Below, in pieces: positions 49,811 through 56,984 of a stretch of DNA of 58,726 nucleotides. Every line of letters begins with the position of its first letter. Within the stretch, counting starts at the first letter, position 1. Source of the stretch: SAR86 cluster bacterium (GTDB lineage: Bacteria > Pseudomonadota > Gammaproteobacteria > Magnimaribacterales > Magnimaribacteraceae); the NCBI GenBank assembly GCA_016777005.1, contig JADHSF010000005.1, positions 1 through 58,726 of the forward strand. Reading direction: 5' to 3'. Position numbers and translations under genes: made by a program. The notes beneath the pieces were generated by a model, which did not search any database, had not been told where the DNA came from, and saw only the letters and a list, made by a program, of their open reading frames with translations.

Positions 49811-50184
49811 TGGATGCAATAATAGAGTTATTTGGACTCGAGCAAGGATTATTAAGAGGTTTCGTTTTTGGACTAGTACATGTCGGTATCCTGATCATTG
49901 GTTACTATTCTGGTTGGAGTATAAATCGATTATTGAAGAAAACTTCAAATGGACATGTGGCAGGTATAGTAGGTGCGGTCATAGCCCATATATTGGCTGA
50001 TCTTATTGCTTCATTACTTGATCCTACAATGAGATCTGCTGCCTTGGGCATTATGTTGGGAGGCTTGCTGCCTTTACTTTTTATTCCCTTATTAGAAAAA
50101 TATATCGTTAAAAGTGATTCTCATATCATGGTTGGTGATCATGAAGATATTGAAAAAGACCTTAAATCGCATAAACACAATTAA
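49810..50184 (+). CDS. Small membrane protein with a histidine-bearing tail, unknown function
   Basis: This 124-residue protein starts at a GTG sharing one base with the lysC stop. Hydrophobic segments are GLLRGFVFGLVHVGILIIGYYSG, AGIVGAVIAHILADLIASLL and AALGIMLGGLLPLLFIPLLEKY, so about three membrane helices. The tail SDSHIMVGDHEDIEKDLKSHKHN has four histidines and several acidic residues and would be able to bind metal, but that is a guess. I do not recognise the family. csrA, which often follows lysC in gammaproteobacteria, is not here. Confidence 0.7.
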   Translation: MDAIIELFGLEQGLLRGFVFGLVHVGILIIGYYSGWSINRLLKKTSNGHVAGIVGAVIAHILADLIASLLDPTMRSAALGIMLGGLLPLLFIPLLEKYIVKSDSHIMVGDHEDIEKDLKSHKHN

Positions 50185-50224
50185 CCTTCAATCTCCTTAA
50201 TAAAAATATTAGGTCAAAATAGTT

Positions 50225-50283
50225 GCATTTGAGAATCATTCTCATCTATAATGAGAATCATTATCGCTCTAATAATCATTCTC
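50225..50283. promoter_or_regulatory. Three overlapping Fur boxes before the siderophore receptor
   Basis: The central site, 50247-50265, matches the 19-base Fur consensus at 17 positions. The left site contains TGAGAATCATTCTCA (50230-50244), a perfect palindrome around its middle base. The right one, 50265-50283, contains AATAATCATTCTC. All lie 50-110 bases upstream of the receptor gene, so tight iron repression is expected. Confidence 0.93.
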
Positions 50284-50335
50284 ATTTAAGAAATAAATTA
50301 TTTTTGCGTATTTATTAAATGAAAGGGAGTTATTA

Positions 50336-52408
50336 ATGTTTAAGATTACAAAAGCTTTAAGCAAGGCTTTGTTAGTTTATTCAATTGCTATAGCTGCAAA
50401 CTTATCAGCTGACGAAGCAGTCGATGAGGTGGTAGTAAAAGGTAAAGTGCTTTACTCAGATCAAGTAAAGGCGCTTAAAACACCAATAGCGATTATCGAT
50501 GTACCTCAGAGTTTATCAATCATTACAGATGAAGATATCCGTAAGCAAGGCATAAGAGAAATAGGGGATATAGTTCGTTATACTCCTGGAGTAAATACTT
50601 CTCAAGGAGAGGGTCATAGAGACTCAGTTGTTTTTAGAGGTGTCAGATCAACCGCAGATTTTTATCAAGATGGAAATAGAGACGATGTTCAGTACTTTCG
50701 TTCTTTATACAACGTAGATCAAGTTGAAATTTTAAGAGGACCTAACGCACTTCTTTTTGGAAGGGGAGGAACTGGTGGAATTATCAATCGTGTTACCAAG
50801 AAAGCACAAATTGGTGAAACATTTGGATCTTTTGATATAGGTGCTGATGACTTTGGTGCATTTGATTTTGCAGCTGATTACAATACCTCTACTGGTGATA
50901 ACACTGCACTACGTCTGAACCTACATAATGATTCACTAGAAAATCACAGAGATATGTATGACGGAGATCGCACTGGCTTTAATCCAACAGTAAAAATTCA
51001 AATGAGCGATAGAACGACTTTAGATCTATCTTATGAATATGCAGATCATGAAAGGTTCATCGACAGAGGAATACCTACTGCCAATGGTAAGCCTGTTGAA
51101 GCTTTAAAAGATGTTGTTTTCGGAACTTCTGATATCAATGTAACAACTCTAGAAGCAGATATTTTTAGAGGAATTCTTACAACAGACTTCTCAAATACTT
51201 CTAAAGGTATCTTCTCAATCACTTCTAGCGAGTTTGAGAAGCTATACCAAAATTTGTATGCATCTGGATACGATCTTGATACCAATGTAGTGACTTTGGA
51301 TGGATACAGAGATCCTACAGAACGTGAAAACTTAATTATTTCTGCCAATTTAGTCAACGAACTTCAAATTGGAGGAGCAACTCATACTCTTTTGATTGGA
51401 GCAGAAATTGTTGATACAGATAATCAGAATGAAAGATTTGATACATATTGGTCAACTTCTGAAAAGGATAAAGAATCTTTTAACGTTTCAAGGCCTTTGA
51501 ATATCGCAACTAACTCAGCGGGAGTTGCAACCGGAGTAGATTTCACAACTAAACTAAAAAGCAGAACGGCTTCTGATATTGAAGTTACTTCTGTATACAT
51601 ACAAGATCAAATAGATTTATCTGATAAATGGGTTGTCCTTTTAGGTGGACGTTTAGATCAATTCGATATAACGGTTGATGATATCAAAGCAGGAACTTCA
51701 CAATCTAGAGAAGATGATGAATTTTCACCTAGAGCAGGAATAATATACAAGCCCGAAGATAACGTTTCTCTTTACCTAAGCTACAGCGAAAGTTTCTTAC
51801 CTAGATCAGGTGAGCAATACAAGAAACTCACGGCTGACTCAGCAGCTTTAGACCCAGATCTTTATGAGGGCACTGAAATAGGTGTTAATTGGGATATTAC
51901 TCCAGACTTAAGTCTAAGGGCGAGTTACTTTGATAGTGAGCAGACAATAGCTACAAGAGATGAATCGGGTGAAGGCGCAGAAGTTTTAGGACTTCAAGTT
52001 GATGGAATTGAGCTTGAAATAAAAGGTCAAGTCAGCGATCAACTATATGTGTCCTTCGGGTACAGCGATATGGATGGTGAAACTAGTTCAGGCGGAGAAC
52101 CAAGAGAGATTCCTGAAAATACCATGTCTCTTTGGACTGCTTATCAAGTAAATGATAGCTTTGGTTATGCTTTGGGTGTAACAAGACAAGGTGAATCAAA
52201 TATTAGTAATAATAAGCCTGGTTTGATACTGCCTGACTATACAAGAGTAGATTTTGCAGCTTTCTATGATGTTTCTGAAGACTTAACTGTTAGGTTGAAT
52301 ATAGAAAATATTACTGATGAAGTTTACTTCCCTCATTCGCACAGTACGCACCAAGCATCTGTTGGAGAAGAAGTTAACGCAAGACTTTCAATTACAAGAA
52401 GATTTTAA
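50336..52408 (+). CDS. TonB-dependent siderophore receptor
   Basis: An outer-membrane importer for ferric siderophores. It has a signal peptide (residues 1-25), a TonB box around DEVVVKG (30-36), a plug domain with TPIAIIDVPQSLSIITDEDI and VEILRGPNALLFGRGGTGGIINRVTKK, and a beta barrel ending in the phenylalanine of RLSITRRF. The plug sequence is of the siderophore type, near FhuA, FoxA or Fiu; the ligand cannot be told. Length is 690 residues. AAGGGAG is 7 bases ahead of the ATG. The three Fur boxes support iron regulation, and a hairpin terminator follows the stop. Confidence 0.96.
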   Translation: MFKITKALSKALLVYSIAIAANLSADEAVDEVVVKGKVLYSDQVKALKTPIAIIDVPQSLSIITDEDIRKQGIREIGDIVRYTPGVNTSQGEGHRDSVVFRGVRSTADFYQDGNRDDVQYFRSLYNVDQVEILRGPNALLFGRGGTGGIINRVTKKAQIGETFGSFDIGADDFGAFDFAADYNTSTGDNTALRLNLHNDSLENHRDMYDGDRTGFNPTVKIQMSDRTTLDLSYEYADHERFIDRGIPTANGKPVEALKDVVFGTSDINVTTLEADIFRGILTTDFSNTSKGIFSITSSEFEKLYQNLYASGYDLDTNVVTLDGYRDPTERENLIISANLVNELQIGGATHTLLIGAEIVDTDNQNERFDTYWSTSEKDKESFNVSRPLNIATNSAGVATGVDFTTKLKSRTASDIEVTSVYIQDQIDLSDKWVVLLGGRLDQFDITVDDIKAGTSQSREDDEFSPRAGIIYKPEDNVSLYLSYSESFLPRSGEQYKKLTADSAALDPDLYEGTEIGVNWDITPDLSLRASYFDSEQTIATRDESGEGAEVLGLQVDGIELEIKGQVSDQLYVSFGYSDMDGETSSGGEPREIPENTMSLWTAYQVNDSFGYALGVTRQGESNISNNKPGLILPDYTRVDFAAFYDVSEDLTVRLNIENITDEVYFPHSHSTHQASVGEEVNARLSITRRF

Positions 52409-52470
52409 TCTGAAGATAATTAGGAATAGTTTAGTGATGCTTAAAAAGATTAGCTGTTGCTAAAGCGCCC

Positions 52471-52504
52471 TAGAGTGAGTCCCAAGCGCAGTGGACTCAC
52501 TCTA
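52471..52504 (+). terminator. Hairpin after the siderophore receptor
   Basis: TAGAGTGAGTCC and GGACTCACTCTA form a perfect 12-bp stem with the 10-base loop CAAGCGCAGT, followed by TTTTAG. The short T run and long loop make it a moderate terminator, 62 bases after the receptor stop. Confidence 0.65.
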
Positions 52505-52514
52505 TTTTAGTCGG

Positions 52515-52546
52515 AATCCGTTACTGACTTAAAACATTAACGGATT
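52515..52546. repeat. Second inverted repeat in the receptor-hemH gap
   Basis: AATCCGTTA and TAACGGATT are perfect 9-base arms around a 14-base spacer. A third, imperfect pair overlaps its right end: TTAACCAACC near 52545 and GGTTGATTAA near 52563. I do not recognise a known RNA family. Confidence 0.5.
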
Positions 52547-52575
52547 AACCAACCCTCCCCAATGGTTGATTAAGG

Positions 52576-52605
52576 AAGGGGTCTAGATACTTTTCTAGGC
52601 CCCTT
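52576..52605. terminator. Hairpin at the 3' end of hemH
   Basis: AAGGGGTCTAGA and TCTAGGCCCCTT pair over 12 positions with one T-G pair around TACTTT. On the plus strand it is followed by TCACTTTTCT; it touches the hemH stop. It could stop plus-strand transcripts before they enter hemH. Confidence 0.55.
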
Positions 52606-53604
52606 TCACTTTTCTGATAGACCAATTAAAAAATCTACCCAAGTATTGTCATCATTCAAACAAGGAATATAATTAAAAGAATCTCCCCCGGCTTCTAAAA
52701 AGGTTTCCCTTCCTCTTATGTTCATCTCTTCAAGAGTCTCAAGGTTATCTATAACAAAAGCGGGACATACAACGTCCAATCTTTTAACTCCCTTCTCAAC
52801 AAGCTTTACAAGTTCTTTATCTGTAAAAGGTTCAATCCATCCAGGGCCAATTCGAGATTGAAAAGAAATACCCCATTGATTATTGTCTAGCTGTAATTTA
52901 TTTGCGCACAACCTAGAGGTCTCGATAACCTGGGCCTTGTAACAATAAGGTTTTGCTTCAGACTCTATATCACAACAGTTTTGCACTTTTAGACAGTGAC
53001 TTTTTGTAGGATCAGTCTTGGTAAGATGCCTATTAGGAATACCGTGATAACTGAATAAAAGATAATCACTATTTTCTTGGCGATTTAAATCAATAGTCTG
53101 ACTTAAGCTTTCGATATAGCCTTCCTCTTTATAAAATGACTCTGCAAATATTAAGTTCAAATTTAAACTGAGTTCATGTTCTATTCGTTTAACTTCCTTT
53201 TCGGTAGTAAGAGTTGTCGACATGGCATAGTGGGGGTAAAGCGGAACTACAAAAACATCACAACAGCCCTTGTCCCTAAGATTAACCAATCCTTCTTCGA
53301 TACTTGGATACTGATATCTCATGGCAACTTCAAGAGGCACGCCAGATTTAGTGCTTATTTTTTCACCCAAACTAATAGTATTATTTATTAGTGGAGAGCC
53401 TTGATCTGTCCATATTTCTGAATAAGCTTCTCGCGTATTTTTATATCGTGAAGGAATAATTATCCAATTGACGAGTATTTGCTGAAGAAGTTTGGGGTAA
53501 TCTATCACTAGATCATCGGACAAGAACTCCTTTAAGTACTTTTTAATAGAGTCTAGCTCTAGATCTTTAGGAGAACCTAAGTTTATAAGAAGAATTCCTT
53601 TCAT
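52606..53604 (-). CDS. hemH: Ferrochelatase
   Basis: HemH inserts ferrous iron into protoporphyrin IX. The protein starts GILLINLGSP and has the catalytic histidine His187 in FSYHGIPNRH, then GISFQSRIGPGWIEPFT, DVVCPAFVIDNLETLEE and the GGDSFNYIPCLND region. It has 332 residues. Cysteines cluster after the active site (Cys204, Cys210, Cys211, Cys221, Cys233), unlike E. coli HemH; I recall such a cluster in Bacteroidetes-type enzymes. A TATAAT lies 7 bases before the ATG, and no Shine-Dalgarno is present. Confidence 0.96.
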   Translation of the reverse strand: MKGILLINLGSPKDLELDSIKKYLKEFLSDDLVIDYPKLLQQILVNWIIIPSRYKNTREAYSEIWTDQGSPLINNTISLGEKISTKSGVPLEVAMRYQYPSIEEGLVNLRDKGCCDVFVVPLYPHYAMSTTLTTEKEVKRIEHELSLNLNLIFAESFYKEEGYIESLSQTIDLNRQENSDYLLFSYHGIPNRHLTKTDPTKSHCLKVQNCCDIESEAKPYCYKAQVIETSRLCANKLQLDNNQWGISFQSRIGPGWIEPFTDKELVKLVEKGVKRLDVVCPAFVIDNLETLEEMNIRGRETFLEAGGDSFNYIPCLNDDNTWVDFLIGLSEK

Positions 53605-53611
53605 GGCATCA

Positions 53612-53617
53612 ATTATA
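53612..53617 (-). promoter_or_regulatory. -10 box right before hemH
   Basis: On the minus strand a perfect TATAAT lies 7 bases before the hemH ATG, so the transcript should start at or beside the start codon. The -35 is weak. No Fur box is seen. Confidence 0.42.
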
Positions 53618-53697
53618 AATTAACTTTGATATTGAAGAGTCTAATTTATCATTTACTTATGTAGTAAAATAAACCTTAACTTAAAGGATAAAAAATT

Positions 53698-54255
53698 TTG
53701 GACACTTTAAAAGCTATTCAAACTAGAAACTCTATTCCGCACTTAGAAGATCCTGCACCTTCCTCTGAGGAAATGTTTGAGGTATATAAAGGTGCATTAA
53801 GGGCCCCGGATCATGCACGGTTGAGACCATGGAAATTTATTGAAGTAAGAGGGGCTTCTAGAGAAAAACTCGCTAATGCTTTTCTTGAAACCGCACATTC
53901 CTTAAACAAAGATTTAAGTGAATCAGAGATTGAGAAATTAAAACAAGCTCCTTATCGTGCCCCGATGCTAATTATATTAGCTGCAGATATTAAAGATCAT
54001 CCTAAAGTCCCAAAAGTAGAGCAAATTATTTCAATGGGAGCGGCCGCTCAAAATATTTTGTTAGGCATACATGAAATAGGGTATTCGGCTGTATGGAGAA
54101 CTGGGCAGATGGCCTTTAACCCAGAAATAACTAAAGCTTTAGGTCTTGAAGCGAATTTTGAAGTCATTGGTTACCTCTACATAGGAACTTCTTCTGGAAA
54201 AGAAAAACCCATCCCCGAACTTGAATTAAATAATTACCTTGAAGTTTGGAATTAA
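53698..54255 (+). CDS. Nitroreductase family protein, YdjA-like
   Basis: This 185-residue flavoprotein resembles the small YdjA nitroreductases, FMN enzymes that act with NAD(P)H. The start TLKAIQTRNSIPHL, the FMN-binding ALRAPDHARLRPWKFIEV, and SMGAAAQNILLGIHEIGYSAVWRTG are the family marks. The start is TTG with AAAGGA upstream; the conserved region begins within ten residues, so there is no room for another start. The native substrate is unknown. It stands between hemH (divergent) and the tandem receptors. Confidence 0.9.
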   Translation: MDTLKAIQTRNSIPHLEDPAPSSEEMFEVYKGALRAPDHARLRPWKFIEVRGASREKLANAFLETAHSLNKDLSESEIEKLKQAPYRAPMLIILAADIKDHPKVPKVEQIISMGAAAQNILLGIHEIGYSAVWRTGQMAFNPEITKALGLEANFEVIGYLYIGTSSGKEKPIPELELNNYLEVWN

Positions 54256-54342
54256 CTTCTTTAAACATTCAAAAAAATAATAATTTGCTATACCTTTAAA
54301 GGAAGAAAAAAAGTAAAAAAAAGCTTCCATATAAGTTTTTTC

Positions 54343-54374
54343 TATAATAACGTTTTCTAGTTCATATAGAAAAC
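54343..54374 (+). promoter_or_regulatory. -10 box with an adjoining palindrome, before the first TonB receptor
   Basis: TATAAT at 54343-54348 is followed after three bases by GTTTTCTA (54352-54359) and TAGAAAAC (54367-54374), a perfect 8-base palindrome with a 7-base spacer. A repressor bound there would block transcription from this promoter. No Fur box occurs in this gap. Confidence 0.42.
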
Positions 54375-54418
54375 AAGGAAGTATTTATATGATTTAACTA
54401 TAAATTTAGGAGAAATTT

Positions 54419-56824
54419 ATGTTTAGATTATTTTTAATTATTTCACTACTTTCATTTCCATTTCTTTCTATTACCGCCGATGAGCAAGCCAATGTGTTTG
54501 ATGAGGTCGTAGTAACAGCTAGACAAAGGGAAGAAACAGCACAATCAGTGCCCATTCCAATAACAGCTTTAGGCGGTGATCAGATAGAAGCAAGGAATAT
54601 AACTGAGCTTGCTGATATAGGTAAATTAACACCTAATATGAATTTTGAAGCTCAAGGCATCAACTCTACAGTAACTAATGTGTTCTTGAGAGGTATTGGC
54701 CAAACAAATTGGTCCGAGACACAAGATCCAAAAATAGGAATTTATATTGATGGTGTTTATTTAAGTCGTCCACAGGGTGGAATGGTTGATTTGATAGATG
54801 TTGAGCGTGTTGAGGTTCTTAGGGGGCCACAAGGCACTCTTTTTGGCAGAAATACCACTGCTGGATTAGTTCACATCATTACAAAAGCTCCAACAGATGA
54901 TTTTGAAGGATTTGTAAATCTAGGCATTGGAACAGAAGGTCACAGAGTATTGAGAGGAGTGGTTAATGTCCCTCTATCAGATAGGTTTTCTTCCAGATTT
55001 GCTGTGATGTCAAAAGAGACTAATGGTTTTATGAAGAATCAAATTACAGGAAATTATCAAGGTAATGAAGATTCTCAATCTATAAGAGCCTCTCTTCAAT
55101 ATTCAGGAGATGCTTACAACGCAAGATTTACATATGATCATTTTGAATCAGACGAGCTTGCAACTTTATCGAGTTGTCGTTTTATCAATCCAGAAAATGG
55201 TGCTCTAGCTACTGGGTTTGGTGCTGTTGCTTTTCTTGCAGGTACATATGCCACGATGGTTAAGAACTGTAACGAAACTAGTTATGGTCTAGGAAGAGAT
55301 AATAATCCTAATCAACAAGTAACCTCAGACACGGATTCTTTCACACTAACTCAAACCCTAGATCTTGAAATAGGTACTTTAACTATTATTTCTAATCATA
55401 GAGAAATTGAAAATTATAATGGTACTTGGGGTTGGGGTATGGGTTCGGGTAATTCTTCAACAACTACCACAACTAATTTATTAGATGTGATCAATAACCC
55501 TAGTGAAAATGATATAGACTCGCATGAGATTAGACTCACTGGAGATACAGGCAATCTATCTTGGACACTAGGAGCTTATATGTTTGAAGAAGATAGTTTT
55601 GGCTCTATAGATGTCCCAGTATTGAGCGGGTATACACCTCCATCAGCTGCTGATTGGCCAATGTATTACCTTGTCATCCCTGGAGTTTTAAATGTAGCTC
55701 AAACAGTCATGGGCACACAAATGTTTGGCTCTAGATCTCAATCAAATGACGTCACTAATTCAAATGAAGCTTTCTATGCAGAGGGAACCTATGCCTTCAA
55801 TGATCAAACAGATTTAACTATAGGCATGAGAAGGACTGAAGATGAGAGAGAATATTTAAGGATACAAAGTCTTATTGGGGGAGGTTTTGATCCTGCATAT
55901 GCTTGTCCAGGAAATATCGATGCTACTACTGGAGTAGCTAAGAGCGATCGTTGTTATCAAGAGATCGATTATAGTGAAACAACTTCAAGAGCTATTCTTA
56001 GTCATGCGTATAATGAAGATTTCCTAGTCTATGCTAGTTATAGTAAAGGCTATTCATCTGGTGGCTTTAACCAAGATGTAAGAATGAAACCTTTCTTACC
56101 TGAAGTATCTGATAATTATGAAGTGGGTTTTAAAAGTACTCTTAGAGATGGAACAGTGCGTTTAAATGCTACCTACTTTTCCACTATATATAAGAATCAG
56201 CAAATTACAGTTGGCAGAGTAATTGATGGCCAACCTACGGCAGATATTATTAATGCCGCAGAAGCAGATTTAAGTGGTTTAGAATTTGAATTAGCTGCTC
56301 AGTTAACGGATAACTTGGCATTAACAATGACTTATGGCCTGCTTGATGGGGAATATAATGACTTTAATGTAATTGACACGCTCTACGATCCTGCAACCTT
56401 TGTTTCAACAGATGTTTTAAGGGATTTGACATCAACTCCTTTTGGAGGCTCAGGAGATAATGGTAAAAGTAACACTTTTGATATTGGATTAATCCATGAC
56501 CAAACGTTATCAGATGGCACTTCCGTTACCAGTCAAGTTAGTTTAAATAAACAAGATAATGTCTGGGGAACTTTAGAGCATGTTCCTGGTTCAAATGCAC
56601 CGGGATACACTTTAGTAGACGGTAGAGTTGCAATAAGACTGCCTGATGGCGTTACAACCATCACGCTATGGGGAACTAATCTCACCGATAAAAGGTATAT
56701 TGCTAGTATGCTTTGGCAGGGTGGTGATGTGCCTGCTGGAGGCGTTGATCCATCTCTTGGTTTTTCTGCTGATTACTGGGGCCAACCAAGAAGATTTGGA
56801 ATAGAGTGGAGAAGAGATTTCTAA
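54419..56824 (+). CDS. TonB-dependent receptor, first of a tandem pair
   Basis: An 801-residue outer-membrane transporter. It has a signal peptide (about 1-20), a TonB box in FDEVVVTA (28-34), a plug with VPIPITALGGDQIEARNITELADI and VEVLRGPQGTLFGRNTTAGLVHIIT, and a barrel ending in FGIEWRRDF. The FGRNTTAG plug is the type common in receptors of marine Proteobacteria for diverse large substrates. A cysteine pair occurs in SSCRFINPENG and VKNCNET. AGGAGAAA precedes the ATG. No iron box is seen, so the ligand may not be a siderophore. A strong terminator follows. Confidence 0.95.
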   Translation: MFRLFLIISLLSFPFLSITADEQANVFDEVVVTARQREETAQSVPIPITALGGDQIEARNITELADIGKLTPNMNFEAQGINSTVTNVFLRGIGQTNWSETQDPKIGIYIDGVYLSRPQGGMVDLIDVERVEVLRGPQGTLFGRNTTAGLVHIITKAPTDDFEGFVNLGIGTEGHRVLRGVVNVPLSDRFSSRFAVMSKETNGFMKNQITGNYQGNEDSQSIRASLQYSGDAYNARFTYDHFESDELATLSSCRFINPENGALATGFGAVAFLAGTYATMVKNCNETSYGLGRDNNPNQQVTSDTDSFTLTQTLDLEIGTLTIISNHREIENYNGTWGWGMGSGNSSTTTTTNLLDVINNPSENDIDSHEIRLTGDTGNLSWTLGAYMFEEDSFGSIDVPVLSGYTPPSAADWPMYYLVIPGVLNVAQTVMGTQMFGSRSQSNDVTNSNEAFYAEGTYAFNDQTDLTIGMRRTEDEREYLRIQSLIGGGFDPAYACPGNIDATTGVAKSDRCYQEIDYSETTSRAILSHAYNEDFLVYASYSKGYSSGGFNQDVRMKPFLPEVSDNYEVGFKSTLRDGTVRLNATYFSTIYKNQQITVGRVIDGQPTADIINAAEADLSGLEFELAAQLTDNLALTMTYGLLDGEYNDFNVIDTLYDPATFVSTDVLRDLTSTPFGGSGDNGKSNTFDIGLIHDQTLSDGTSVTSQVSLNKQDNVWGTLEHVPGSNAPGYTLVDGRVAIRLPDGVTTITLWGTNLTDKRYIASMLWQGGDVPAGGVDPSLGFSADYWGQPRRFGIEWRRDF

Positions 56825-56840
56825 TTTTCTTTTCAAAAAA

Positions 56841-56868
56841 AAAGGGCTTGTTAATGAGCCCTTTTTTT
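56841..56868 (+). terminator. Rho-independent terminator after the first TonB receptor
   Basis: AAAGGGCT and AGCCCTTT form a GC-rich stem around TGTTAATG, followed by a T run, 17 bases after the stop. It separates the two paralogous receptor genes into different transcripts. Confidence 0.93.
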
Positions 56869-56984
56869 GTTTCTGAGGTTATAAATAAACCTTAACATTT
56901 CTTTACAAACACTATAAAGTGCTTTTAATTTTCCTAAAACCAGTGAGTTTTATGGAATTTTTGCATTTAACTAAGGAGAGTTTT

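Noticed and set aside
52515-52575. An integron attC site or insertion-sequence end
   Set aside because: No paired RYYYAAC/GTTRRRY boxes, no integrase and no target duplication were seen; plain hairpins explain the pattern better.
53668-56897. A shared AATAAACCTTAAC near 53670 and near 56885
   Set aside because: One exact 13-base match in two AT-rich gaps is too little; positions relative to the genes differ.
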